Numbered from the stretch's first letter, positions 17,101-25,336 are shown. The stretch: 64,000 bases of DNA from Candidatus Pantoea deserta (GCF_003813865.1 NZ_RMVG01000021.1:1-64000), one strand, 5' to 3'. A program made the numbers and translations. Notes: generated by a model not told the origin, from the letters alone.

Positions 17101-19667
17101 TCGCGCTGGTCAGGATAGCGATTGAAGTGAATGCCAAACACGGCCAGCCAGGCCAGCGCCGTTTCCAGCGCCAGATGATTGTCTGACTGACGCATATGAA
17201 TCTCAGCGGACAGACAGGCGGCTTCGGCCTTCTGATTCACCGTGCCTGGCATGCCGATCAGCGCGGAGCAGCGCTGCTGCGCGCGGTTCAGATCGCCCCT
17301 GAGAAAATCACACTCGGCCTCTTCCAGCGCCAGCGAGAAGTCATGCGGCGCAGCGGCGGCGCGGCGCGCGGTGGCGAGATAACGCAGCGCGGAATCATAG
17401 TCTCCGGTATCTTTCGCGCGCTTCGCCGCCGTCAGGCTGAGTTGATAGTAGTGGCGGTTCTGCGCGGCCGTCAGCGGAGCCGCTGTCGCCAGACCGATAT
17501 GGTGCATCGCCCGGAAAAGCGTCTCATTTCCTCTGGCGCGGGCGACCGATGCGGCCAGCAGACTGGCCGCCTGCTGGTGCAGCCGCAGCGTCTGCGCGTG
17601 GGTGAGCAGCGAAAATGCGGCTTCGTGCACGCGATCGTGGGTAAACGCATAGCGGGTGTCTGTCAGCGCAATCAGTTTCCCGGCAACGGCGGGAGCCAGC
17701 TTTTGCGTGATTTGCCCCACGCTGAGCGAAAGAATCTCGCCCAGCAGCGGCAGTTCGCCGCGGCTTCCCAGGCCAGCCAGATTGCCTAACAGCCAGCGTG
17801 TCGCATAGGGCAACTGCGCCAGCTGCTTTATCACCAGCCGAGCCACATTGTCCGTACAGGGCCGCGCGGCAAGCGCGGCGTGCTGGTAATGCCAGCGCAG
17901 CGGATATTTTGCCGGATGGATTAGCTCCTCCTCGACCGCGTGGCGAAAAAAAGTACGCACGAAGAGCGGATTGCCGCCGGTTTTTTCCTGTATCAGCGCC
18001 GCCAGCTCGCTGGTCTCGCCGGGCCGCGCATTCAGCACCGTCGCCAGCCAGCGCGCAATCGCTTTTATGGTGAGCGGCGCGGGCGCAATGTCCTTAACGC
18101 GCGCCGCAGATGTGCGGAGACGAAGCAGCAAATCGGCGTTCGCCTCGGACTCGCAATGGGCCAGTACCAGCATAAAGGGCAGATTTTCACTGCGTAAAAA
18201 CAGATTTTCCAGCAGCTGTAAACTGGCGCTATCCGCAAGGTGCACATCGTCGATCAGCATCACCAGCGGCCGTTCAGGACGCGCTAACGCCTTAATTAGG
18301 CTGCACGCCATATGGTTAAACCGCGCCCGCGAATCCAGCGCATTTCCCCGGCTGACAGCCTGCGGCGGCACGTTTAACAGCTGCTTCAGCTCTGGCACCA
18401 TATCCACGGCCAGACCGGCATAGTCGCCGAGCGCCTGTAAAAGCCGCGTGCGCCAGGCGATCATCTCGTCGGCGGAGAGACCCAGAAGATAGAGCGTGAC
18501 GGCGCGAAACGCCGCGGCGATCGCGGCATAAGGTCCCACCGTGGCATGACGATCCGCTTTGCCGACCGCGATAAGCACAGGTTTGTGCTGAAGAATCTTC
18601 AGCGCCGAGGCGATGACAGAGGACTTGCCCGCGCCAGGCGGGCCGATAATGACCACCAGGTTATGCGTGCCGCTGCGCATCGTCTCCTCTGCCGCGCTGA
18701 CGACCCCATGAGCCTGAGCATGATCGTTGCAGAGCGCCTCGGTAAGATAGCTGGCGGTAAAACTCTCCTGCAAGCCCGGCCTGAAAGGCGCGATGCGGTT
18801 ATCGCGCGTCAGGGTTGCCTGACAGCGGCGCAGATCGGCCAGCAGCCCGTCGATAGTCTGATAGCGATTAGCCGGCGATTTCGCCAGCAGCCGCAGCAGG
18901 ATGGCGGCAAGCACTGGCGGAACGGGCTGGTCAGTTAGCGTCGGCGCGCGTGGCGCTGAGGCGATATGATGGTGGATCCACTCGGCAGGCGTGGCGCCTG
19001 GCGTGCCGAAGGGCAGCTTACCGGTCAACAGCTGATAGAGCACAATACCCAGGCTGTAGAGGTCGCTGAGGCTGTTGACCCCATGCGGCGTACGCCCGCT
19101 GTGCTCCGGCGACATATAGGCCAGCGAGCTGGCAGCTACGGGCCAGGTTTTTTTTACCTCGGCATCTGCGTTTGCCTGAGCCAGGCCAAAGCCGCCCAGG
19201 CGCACCTTCCCCTCCGCATACAGGTAAAAGTGACCGGGCCTGATGTCACCATGCACGATATTCTGTCGATGCGCATGACTTACGGCCTGCGCCAGCTCAA
19301 CCGCACAGAGCAGAAAGTCAGCCAGGCTTTTACAGGGCGTAGTAATCACATCGGAAAGCGGCGTAAAAGGGAAAGCGGGATAGAGAAGTGCGTAGCGGTT
19401 AAGATAGCGCGTCTGGCCAACAGGCCTGAGCGCCCAGCTGGCGGAAAGCTGTGAAGCCAGACTGAACTCATTTTTCAGCCACTGCATGGTCTGAAAGGCG
19501 ATCTCGTCGCTGGCCGCCGTCGCCAGCACCTTTGACTCAGCATCAGAAAAGTGACAGTGTAACCAAAGCACGACGCCGTCGTTGGCCAGCGGCGTGAAGC
19601 GGGTATCTGCTGGCAGCCTGATATCATCGTTGCCAGACTCGTCTGGCGTCACAGAGAGAGTGCTCAT
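14127..19667 (-). CDS. Giant pseudokinase / AAA ATPase / GAF / PAS sensor histidine kinase
   Basis: An 1846-residue multidomain signalling protein. Residues about 20-285 form a Ser/Thr kinase-like domain. Residues 335-600 form an AAA/NTPase with Walker A GPPGAGKSS (342-350) and Walker B LIDDVH (Asp473/474). A long helical, TPR-like region runs to about 1300. A GAF domain (about 1330-1480) and a PAS domain (about 1510-1610) lead to a histidine kinase with H-box IAHEVNQPL (His1630), N-box NLIINALDA (Asn1747) and DTGTGM. The kinase-like domain keeps HGD (Asp141), but the metal-binding DFG is GFG (159-161) and the catalytic-loop Asn is His146, so it is probably a pseudokinase. No transmembrane segments are seen, so a cytoplasmic sensor is likely. 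It follows the receiver at 19664 with a 4-bp overlap. Confidence 0.93.
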   Translation of the reverse strand: MSTLSVTPDESGNDDIRLPADTRFTPLANDGVVLWLHCHFSDAESKVLATAASDEIAFQTMQWLKNEFSLASQLSASWALRPVGQTRYLNRYALLYPAFPFTPLSDVITTPCKSLADFLLCAVELAQAVSHAHRQNIVHGDIRPGHFYLYAEGKVRLGGFGLAQANADAEVKKTWPVAASSLAYMSPEHSGRTPHGVNSLSDLYSLGIVLYQLLTGKLPFGTPGATPAEWIHHHIASAPRAPTLTDQPVPPVLAAILLRLLAKSPANRYQTIDGLLADLRRCQATLTRDNRIAPFRPGLQESFTASYLTEALCNDHAQAHGVVSAAEETMRSGTHNLVVIIGPPGAGKSSVIASALKILQHKPVLIAVGKADRHATVGPYAAIAAAFRAVTLYLLGLSADEMIAWRTRLLQALGDYAGLAVDMVPELKQLLNVPPQAVSRGNALDSRARFNHMACSLIKALARPERPLVMLIDDVHLADSASLQLLENLFLRSENLPFMLVLAHCESEANADLLLRLRTSAARVKDIAPAPLTIKAIARWLATVLNARPGETSELAALIQEKTGGNPLFVRTFFRHAVEEELIHPAKYPLRWHYQHAALAARPCTDNVARLVIKQLAQLPYATRWLLGNLAGLGSRGELPLLGEILSLSVGQITQKLAPAVAGKLIALTDTRYAFTHDRVHEAAFSLLTHAQTLRLHQQAASLLAASVARARGNETLFRAMHHIGLATAAPLTAAQNRHYYQLSLTAAKRAKDTGDYDSALRYLATARRAAAAPHDFSLALEEAECDFLRGDLNRAQQRCSALIGMPGTVNQKAEAACLSAEIHMRQSDNHLALETALAWLAVFGIHFNRYPDQRECDAAFQSVTRRLGEQPEQVLRALPLTQDREKESALNLMASTIFSSSYDCPQLHLLLTCKIIEMTLDHGLTGASAFGLAWFSVLITDRYQAYQLAFRCGLLATELTRQHDFTRFKARTLLPLDQVAIWTQPLASAIGFARESFEVAVAHGDSSFACLALRHQMMNMMARGDHLDALLITLERGLAFTRKAFYPDVENVLMMQKSLIMHLRSKSSQSSAWRLYPSTLPDSEPGLASGPKAMEQFWSWLYRGMAHFYAEEYLGALHCFGQAERLERAVPGYIYLLDLCFYGALSISLPLDHHACAPASVRDVERRLEKIVRWAALNPALFADKAALLQAEIARLKGDTAAALAQYEKAIALSASEGYAHINALAHELAGRCARAAQLTVTADTFMRNAIKGWDNWGATARARRIEKHFPHLATAVQSGSSSSFPLAQDATVRDLESMVIAIRALTEEINLDRLIHILMRMLLERAGAQRCLLIRILDGNIPQTEASAETSADGIKVRIASSRPLATDLPLSVLSAVIRTGKEIRTGKPEDYSPFSQDPYLVASGAAVLCVPMYKQARMIGVLFLENQLMPDAFTDGHSRIVNLLGAQAAVSLETARLYAELLEENMQRRRVEKELRDSQQSLMLGEKISHTGTWHWHLEQDMMLLSEEYTRILGLPAAQKKLSMVDFMTRVHPDDAPCISELIKQSVSQGIPMQAEFRILRASGEMRYIKGIGEPVASWPALKEYFGTITDITAQRESEDAARIAQAELARVTRVTTVGQLTASIAHEVNQPLMSIVANAGAGLRWLNRGSEAAEQVRLSFEEIVSEGKRAGEIIHGLQALTRNHQPVFHSENLHRIAHQIISLSRSELERHQVTVEYAFYAANAQVVCDTIQIQQVLLNLIINALDAMSAVKDRPRHLTLSSSNPDPETLRFAVADTGTGMSETVLEKVFESFYTTKQTGMGMGLAISHGIIKRHQGTLCAASRGAEGSEFWFTLPLEKPLL

Positions 19668-20044
19668 TCGCCCCCTTGCCCTTCAAGCTGGCGACGGATT
19701 AACTCCAGCAGCCCGTCTATATCCAGAGGTTTATGCATAAAGGTTATCGCTCCCAGGAAAAGCGCCTGCTCAGACACGCTCTCTTCCGCATCGGCCGATA
19801 TAAACAGTACCGGCGGCGGGGAACCCTGCTTTTTCAGCGCCTCAAACAAGTCGAAGCCGCTCATGCCTTTTAACCGGATATCGATAATCAGCATCGCCAC
19901 GCTGTCCAGACAGGTGATGTTTTCCAGTAGCGACTCGCCCGACGCGAAGCTCTCGGTGCGGTAACCGTCCGACTGAAGCAGATTGCTCAGCCCCTGCCGC
20001 ACGGCGCGCTCGTCGTCAACAATCACAATACGCGGCAGCGTCAT
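19664..20044 (-). CDS. Stand-alone receiver-domain response regulator
   Basis: A 126-residue CheY-like single-domain receiver: IVIVDDERAVRQG (acidic pocket), phospho-acceptor Asp55 in LIIDIRLKGMSG, Ser switch in LFISAD, and Lys in FMHKPLDIDG. No output domain is present. ATG 20044 is preferred over the upstream in-frame 20074 because it starts directly before the first beta-strand. Its stop overlaps the start of the giant kinase by 4 bp, so the two are translationally coupled. A phosphate sink or an intermediate between the kinase and the FixJ-type regulator at 13515 is plausible. Confidence 0.9.
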   Translation of the reverse strand: MTLPRIVIVDDERAVRQGLSNLLQSDGYRTESFASGESLLENITCLDSVAMLIIDIRLKGMSGFDLFEALKKQGSPPPVLFISADAEESVSEQALFLGAITFMHKPLDIDGLLELIRRQLEGQGGE

Positions 20045-20268
20045 GCTGTTTTCCTCAGACACGCCTCGCGTCAACGTAAGGATGCCCTGTTATTGTTTTT
20101 ATCATTGTCAGGCGGCAGGGTGCCACGAATGGGTAAATGACGCGTAAAGCGCGAAGCGTCACTTCTGCCAATAACGATGCCAGGCATTTAACAATTAATC
20201 AACGAAATCGTGGCGCTCTCAGACTGTTCTTTTCGCTGACCCGCCGGAAAGCCGATCAGCGAAAAATA

Positions 20269-20973
20269 TTAACGAACCGGCGCCGGTACAGGAGCCAGCG
20301 TGCGGTGTTCGCTCTTCTGACGCGAAGGCGCTTTGTGCACCATGGTGTAGGCATAATCGACGCCGATACCATAGGCGCCAGAGTGCTCTTTGGCGATGTT
20401 CATGACCGCGTCATAGGTATCACGATGCGCCCAGTCGCGCTGCCACTCCAGCATCACCTGCTGCCAGGTCACCGGAATGACGCCCGCCTGAATCATGCGC
20501 TGCATGGCATAGTCGTGCGCCTCTTTTGAGGTGCCGCCTGAAGCATCCGCCACCATATAGATCTCATAACCGCCTTCCAGCATCGCACACAGCGCAAAGG
20601 TGTTGTTGCACACCTCGGTCCACAGGCCGGATACCACAACCTTTTTCTTACCGTTAGCCGCCAGCGCGTCACGTACTTTCTGATCGTCCCAGGAGTTCAT
20701 CGAAGTGCGCTCCAGAATATCCTGTCCAGGAAACACGTCGAGCAGCTCCGGGAAGGTATGACCCGAAAAGCTTTCTGTCTCAACGGTGGTAAGCACCGTC
20801 GGGATATTGAAGACTTTTGCCGCTTTCGCCAGCGCCACCACATTATTTTTCAGCACCTGCCGGTCGATCGACTGGACGCCAAATGCCATCTGCGGCTGCT
20901 GATCGATGAAGATGATCTGGCTGTTTTGCGGCGTCAGAACTTCAAGTTTGCTATTGGTCATAGTTGTGCCCAT
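20269..20973 (-). CDS. YcaC-like isochorismatase-family hydrolase
   Basis: A cysteine hydrolase of the isochorismatase superfamily, about 234 residues from ATG 20973. The catalytic triad elements are visible: Asp in IIFIDQQPQM, and the nucleophile Cys in SGLWTEVCNNTFAL, which aligns with YcaC of E. coli and Pseudomonas; DASGGTSKEAHDYAM is also family-typical. The C-terminus (from about GIGVDYAYTMVHKAP) extends beyond the short YcaC core. YcaC physiological substrates are unsettled. It is divergent from the amidohydrolase gene at 21199, with a repeat-bearing 225-bp region between them, and follows the kinase locus. ATG 20961 is an alternative start. Confidence 0.88.
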   Translation of the reverse strand: MGTTMTNSKLEVLTPQNSQIIFIDQQPQMAFGVQSIDRQVLKNNVVALAKAAKVFNIPTVLTTVETESFSGHTFPELLDVFPGQDILERTSMNSWDDQKVRDALAANGKKKVVVSGLWTEVCNNTFALCAMLEGGYEIYMVADASGGTSKEAHDYAMQRMIQAGVIPVTWQQVMLEWQRDWAHRDTYDAVMNIAKEHSGAYGIGVDYAYTMVHKAPSRQKSEHRTLAPVPAPVR

Positions 20974-21086
20974 TGAGGTTAATGTTGCTGAATGACGTAG
21001 GTTTTTTTGACGTTTAAGCAACCGCACTCGGCGAGTTGTCTGGGCGCAGTCTAGGAGGCTTTGGAACGGGCGACTATTATCTTTGC

Positions 21087-21111
21087 GTATAACTATACCT
21101 TTGTATAACTA
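21087..21111. promoter_or_regulatory. Direct repeat GTATAACTA x2, candidate response-regulator site
   Basis: GTATAACTA occurs at 21087-21095 and again at 21103-21111, a 16-bp centre-to-centre spacing, inside the divergent promoter region of the YcaC-like and amidohydrolase genes. Tandem sites of this kind suit a dimeric FixJ/NarL-type activator such as the one encoded at 13515. The regulator assignment is inference. Confidence 0.5.
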
Positions 21112-21198
21112 GACGCTGCGCTGACCCACTGAACATAATCCAGCCATTTCCTGCTCTGCCTGTTATTCAGGGCAGCTTTACTGGTTAAAGGAGAGATT

Positions 21199-23073
21199 AT
21201 GGTTACGCTGGGCAAAGCAGACATCATTCTTACCAATGGTCGCTTTCATACGGTGGATCGTGAAAACCCACTGGCGGACGCGGTCGCCATTCGCGACGGT
21301 AAGTTTCTTGAGGTGGGCAGCCTTAATGATGTTATGCAGCACCACTGCGACGGCACAAAGGTCATTGACCTCAAAGGTCACACCGCTATTCCCGGTCTCA
21401 ACGATTCGCACCTGCATCTGATTCGCGGCGGTCTCAACTATAACCTTGAGCTGCGCTGGGAAGGTGTGCCTTCGGTCGCCGACGCGCTGCGCATGCTGAA
21501 AGCGCAGGCGCTGCGCACGCCTTCGCCGCAGTGGGTGCGCGTCGTTGGCGGCTGGACCGAATTTCAGTTTGCCGAGCGCCGTATGCCGACGCTGGATGAA
21601 ATCAATGAGGCCGCGCCCGATACGCCGGTATTTGTGCTGCATCTCTATGATCGCGCCCTGCTTAATCGCGCGGCGCTCAAGGTAGTAGGCTACACCCGCG
21701 ACACGCCCAATCCGCCGGGCGGCGAAATCCAGCGTGACGGCAACGGCAACCCGACCGGCATGTTGATTGCGCGTCCCAACGCCATGATCCTCTACGCCAC
21801 GCTGGCAAAAGGTCCCAGACTGCCGCTTGAGCAGCAGGTTAACTCCACGCGTCAGTTTATGCGTGAGCTGAACCGTCTCGGCCTGACCAGCGCCATCGAC
21901 GCGGGCGGCGGTTTCCAGAACTACCCGGAAGATTACCAGGTGATCGCCGAACTGCACCAGAAAAAGCAGATGACAGTTCGTATCGCCTACAACCTCTTCA
22001 CGCAGCGTCCCGGCCACGAGCTGGAAGACTTTGAAAAGTGGACCGACATGCTGACGCCGGGACAAGGCAGCGACTACTTTCGTCACAACGGCGCGGGTGA
22101 AATGCTGGTGTTCTCCGCCGCCGACTTTGAAGACTTTCTGGAGCCGCGTCCTGACCTGGCGCCAGGCATGGAAGATGAGCTGGAGCGCGTGGTTCGCCAC
22201 CTGGTTGAACATCGCTGGCCATTCCGCCTGCATGCCACCTATAACGAATCTATCAGCCGTATGCTCGACGTATTCGAAAAGGTGGATCGTGATATCCCAT
22301 TCAACGGCCTGCACTGGTTCTTTGACCATGCTGAAACGGTGACGCAGCGCAACATCGACCGTATCAAAGCGCTGGGCGGCGGCATTGCCGTTCAGCACCG
22401 CATGGCGTTTCAGGGCGAATACTTTGCCGAACGCTATGGTCTCGAAGCCACACGCCATACGCCGCCGGTGGCGCGTATGCTTGAGACCGGCGTGCCGGTC
22501 GGGCTTGGTACCGACGCGACGCGCGTGGCGAGCTACAACCCCTGGACCGCGCTCTACTGGCTGGTTTCCGGTCGTACCGTCGGCGGCATGCAGATGTATG
22601 ACGTGAACGCCCGCCTTGACCGCGACACCGCGCTGATGCTCTGGACCCAGGGCAGCGCCTGGTTCTCCAGCGAGCAGAACAAAAAAGGCCAGATCAAAAA
22701 TGGCCAGCTTGCCGACATGGTGGTATTGAGCAAAGACTACTTCCGCGTGCCGGAAGAGGAGATCAAGGGGATTGAATCCGTGCTGACGCTGGTGGACGGC
22801 AATATCGTTTACGCGGCAGGCGCATTCAGCGACGAAGCCCCGCCCGCCATTCCTGTGCTGCCAGAGTGGTCCCCGGTGGTCAAGGTGCCGGGTCACTACC
22901 GCAGCGCGCCCCCTGCCGCCAGCCGCGTCGGCATGCGCGCTCAGACCCACCACTGTAGCGGTCCCTGTGGCGTTCACAGCCATGCCCATGACATCGCCCG
23001 CGGCGCTAATCTGCCGGTCGCCGAAGAGAATGCCTTCTGGGGCGCGCTCGGCTGTAGCTGCTTCGCATTCTGA
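21199..23073 (+). CDS. YtcJ/NfdA-like metal-dependent amidohydrolase with Cys/His-rich tail
   Basis: A 624-residue amidohydrolase-superfamily protein. It starts with the small beta-domain (ADIILTNGRFHTVD), followed by the first metal-binding motif GLNDSHLHLIRGG, then HATYNES, WFFDHAE and VGLGTDATRVASYNPW, giving the expected set of His/Asp ligands around a TIM barrel. The closest layout is YtcJ/NfdA, where NfdA hydrolyses N-substituted formamides. The C-terminal 45 residues are unusual: they carry four Cys and several His (THHCSGPCGVHSHAH, GCSCFAF). GAGAG-type ribosome-binding site precedes ATG 21199. It is probably cotranscribed with the alpha/beta hydrolase 57 bp downstream. The substrate is likely an amide or ester but is not determined. 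Confidence 0.87.
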   Translation: MVTLGKADIILTNGRFHTVDRENPLADAVAIRDGKFLEVGSLNDVMQHHCDGTKVIDLKGHTAIPGLNDSHLHLIRGGLNYNLELRWEGVPSVADALRMLKAQALRTPSPQWVRVVGGWTEFQFAERRMPTLDEINEAAPDTPVFVLHLYDRALLNRAALKVVGYTRDTPNPPGGEIQRDGNGNPTGMLIARPNAMILYATLAKGPRLPLEQQVNSTRQFMRELNRLGLTSAIDAGGGFQNYPEDYQVIAELHQKKQMTVRIAYNLFTQRPGHELEDFEKWTDMLTPGQGSDYFRHNGAGEMLVFSAADFEDFLEPRPDLAPGMEDELERVVRHLVEHRWPFRLHATYNESISRMLDVFEKVDRDIPFNGLHWFFDHAETVTQRNIDRIKALGGGIAVQHRMAFQGEYFAERYGLEATRHTPPVARMLETGVPVGLGTDATRVASYNPWTALYWLVSGRTVGGMQMYDVNARLDRDTALMLWTQGSAWFSSEQNKKGQIKNGQLADMVVLSKDYFRVPEEEIKGIESVLTLVDGNIVYAAGAFSDEAPPAIPVLPEWSPVVKVPGHYRSAPPAASRVGMRAQTHHCSGPCGVHSHAHDIARGANLPVAEENAFWGALGCSCFAF

Positions 23074-23130
23074 TGCCGCGCCCCTGCGGCGCGGACTACT
23101 GCTGTTTCTGACAACTGCAAGGAAAAGAGA

Positions 23131-23952
23131 ATGAGCACGATAACCACTGCTGACGGTACGCAAATTTATTTCAAAGACTGGGGAACAGGCAAACCGGTGC
23201 TGTTCAGCCACGGCTGGCCGCTGGATGCCGATATGTGGGACAGCCAGCTAAATTATCTGGCGGAGCGCGGCTATCGCGTCATCGCGTTTGACCGCCGCGG
23301 CTTTGGCCGTTCGGATCAGCCGTGGACTGGCTATGACTACGATACCTTTTCATCAGACATTAACGACCTGATCACCGCGCTGGATCTGGATGAGGTCACG
23401 CTGGTCGGCTTCTCAATGGGCGGAGGCGACGTCACGCGCTATATCGGTCGCTACGGCAGCGCTCGCGTGGCAGGCCTGGTGTTGCTGGGTGCCGTCACGC
23501 CGATCTTTGGTAAACAGGCGGACTATCCGCAAGGGGTGGATGCGTCTGTCTTTGAGGGGATTCAGGCCGGTCTGCTGAAAGATCGCGCGCAGTTTATCAG
23601 CGATTTTGCCGTGCCTTTTTACGGCACCAACGCGGGCCAAACGGTCTCCCAGGGCGTACTGACCCAGACACTCAATATTGCCCTGCTGGCGTCGCTGAAA
23701 GGTACGCTGGATTGCGTTACCGCCTTCTCGCAAACCGACTTCCGCCCCGATGTGGCTAAAATCGACGTGCCAACGCTGGTGATCCACGGCAGCAACGATC
23801 AGGTCGTCCCGTTTGAGACCACCGGTAAAGTTGCGGCGGAAAGCATCCCCAACGCGACGCTGAAAGTCTATGACAATGCGCCGCACGGCTTCGCCGTGAC
23901 GCATCAGGATCGGCTGAACGAGGATCTGCTGAGCTTTCTGCAATCGCTGTAA
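23131..23952 (+). CDS. Alpha/beta hydrolase, non-heme chloroperoxidase-like
   Basis: A 273-residue alpha/beta hydrolase of the cofactor-free haloperoxidase/arylesterase group. Oxyanion-hole motif FSHGWPLDADMW, nucleophile elbow GFSMGGGDV with the catalytic Ser, an acid in VIHGSNDQVVP, and catalytic His in APHGFAVTH are all visible. FDRRGFGRSDQPWTGYDYDT is the group signature. In vivo such proteins are usually esterases or perhydrolases rather than halogenases. An AGGAAAAGAGA ribosome-binding region precedes the ATG. It lies 57 bp downstream of the amidohydrolase and ends before a strong terminator hairpin. Confidence 0.9.
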   Translation: MSTITTADGTQIYFKDWGTGKPVLFSHGWPLDADMWDSQLNYLAERGYRVIAFDRRGFGRSDQPWTGYDYDTFSSDINDLITALDLDEVTLVGFSMGGGDVTRYIGRYGSARVAGLVLLGAVTPIFGKQADYPQGVDASVFEGIQAGLLKDRAQFISDFAVPFYGTNAGQTVSQGVLTQTLNIALLASLKGTLDCVTAFSQTDFRPDVAKIDVPTLVIHGSNDQVVPFETTGKVAAESIPNATLKVYDNAPHGFAVTHQDRLNEDLLSFLQSL

Positions 23953-23964
23953 CCGCTTCATCCT

Positions 23965-23991
23965 GTGTTCGCCTCGTCAGGAGGCGGACAC
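23965..23991 (+). terminator. Rho-independent terminator after alpha/beta hydrolase
   Basis: GTGTTCGCCTC pairs with GAGGCGGACAC (11 bp, one G-T pair) around a five-base loop, followed by GTCTCTTTT. Confidence 0.7.
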
Positions 23992-24197
23992 GTCTCTTTT
24001 CCCTTATGAATAACTCCGGACAGGGCTTTTGCCAGAGGCGTTCGCAGGGTGCGCGGCGAAGGTCCGCTTGTACTGCGCAGACGCCCTGCTTTTGCTTGCG
24101 CGCTAACTCACTCACCTGAGCCGCAAAGAGCATTTAACTTTATTGCCCACAATAAACACCGCTCATCCGGGCAAAAAATGCACAAACGCATCGCTAT

Positions 24198-24221
24198 GGA
24201 TGTACAGACGTCTAGATGTAG
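24198..24221. promoter_or_regulatory. Tandem MetJ boxes upstream of nlpA/metQ-like gene
   Basis: Three consecutive 8-mers read GGATGTAC, AGACGTCT and AGATGTAG. The central one is the exact MetJ consensus AGACGTCT, and the flanking ones share 4 and 6 of 8 bases with it. MetJ with S-adenosylmethionine binds such tandem boxes cooperatively. A TATAGT at 24224-24229 may be the -10 element. The start codon follows at 24260, so methionine repression is predicted. Confidence 0.75.
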
Positions 24222-24259
24222 ATTATAGTGCGTTCCCTACGATAAAAGGGATCTGGCTC

Positions 24260-25060
24260 ATGAACAAAAAAGTGCTCTCTATTCTGCTGGCGGCGTCCGT
24301 TACGCTGCTCAGCGCTTGTAACAAAGACGACGACAGTAAAATCAAGGTTGCCATCAATACCGGACCAGACCAGACGCTTTGGGACACCGTGAAGCAGGTG
24401 GCGCATGATAAATACCATCTGGATGTCGATGTCGTGGCCTTTAACGACTATGTGCAGCCGAATGAGGCTCTGTTCAACAAAGATGTCGACGCTAACGCCT
24501 TCCAGAGCCTGCCCTATCTGGAAATGCAGTCTAAAGAGCGCGGCTATCACTTTGCGGTGATCACCAATACCTTTGTATTCCCTATCGCCGGTTATTCACG
24601 CAAAATTAAATCGCTGGATGCGCTGCCGGACGGCGCGACCATTACCATTTCGAACGAGGCCACCACGCTTGGCCGCAGTTTGCTGCTGCTACAGGCGCAG
24701 GGGCTAATTAAGGTGAAGCCAGAAGCCGGTCTGCTGCCGACCACGCTGGACATCACAGCCAACCCCAAAAAGCTGAAGTTTGTTGAGGTCGACACGCCGC
24801 AGCTGGCGCGTACGCTGGACGATCCGCAGGTTTACGTGTCAATCATCAACAATAACTTTGCCGCCCTGGCGAATCTGTCCGCTTCGCGCGACGGCATGTT
24901 CATGGAAGGCAAAGCTTCGCCTTACGTTAACGCCATCGTGGCGCGCGAAGATAACAAAGACAGCCCGAATATTCAGAAACTGAAAGAGGCTTTCCAGTCT
25001 CAGGAAGTGCTGGATAAAGCCAACGAAATTTATAAAGGCGATATTATTAAAGGCTGGTAA
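24260..25060 (+). CDS. nlpA: MetQ/NlpA family methionine-binding lipoprotein
   Basis: A 266-residue ABC-transporter substrate-binding lipoprotein of the MetQ/NlpA family. ATG 24260 gives MNKKVLSILLAASVTLLSAC, a lipoprotein signal peptide with lipobox LLSAC. The body has the family pattern (IKVAINTGPDQTLWDTVKQ, DVVAFNDYVQPNEALFNKDVDANAFQ). MetQ delivers D/L-methionine to MetNI; E. coli NlpA is an inner-membrane paralogue that can support methionine import. No metN or metI neighbours are present, so NlpA is the closer analogy. Upstream MetJ boxes support a methionine role. It is followed by its own terminator. Confidence 0.9.
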   Translation: MNKKVLSILLAASVTLLSACNKDDDSKIKVAINTGPDQTLWDTVKQVAHDKYHLDVDVVAFNDYVQPNEALFNKDVDANAFQSLPYLEMQSKERGYHFAVITNTFVFPIAGYSRKIKSLDALPDGATITISNEATTLGRSLLLLQAQGLIKVKPEAGLLPTTLDITANPKKLKFVEVDTPQLARTLDDPQVYVSIINNNFAALANLSASRDGMFMEGKASPYVNAIVAREDNKDSPNIQKLKEAFQSQEVLDKANEIYKGDIIKGW

Positions 25061-25075
25061 TCGTCTTTAACGTCA

Positions 25076-25103
25076 GCCTCCGCTGTCCGGCGGAGGCGTT
25101 TTC
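25076..25103 (+). terminator. Terminator after nlpA-like gene
   Basis: GCCTCCGC and GCGGAGGC form a perfect 8-bp stem around TGTCCG, followed by GTTTTC. Confidence 0.75.
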
Positions 25104-25336
25104 GCCCTTTCCTGAAATCGCGCTTCGCGCTTGCCTGCTTTGATTACAAATGTAGCCAGAATGTAATCAAATGAAAATATCTTCCCTGAATCCTCAATAA
25201 GTTATCTACCGTTGTTTCCATAACATTTCATTAGCAATTAAAGCCAAAACGCTTTTCCTTAACTGGACTTTATTAGGAGTGCCATAACCCCTGTTTATGC
25301 CATTACCATGCGCTTATTGCCAAGAGGAGCCAGCAA

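Noticed and set aside
21178..23211. 677-residue reverse-strand open frame
   Set aside because: It is antisense to the amidohydrolase gene, His/Arg-rich as expected from a GC-rich shadow frame, and has no recognisable domain.
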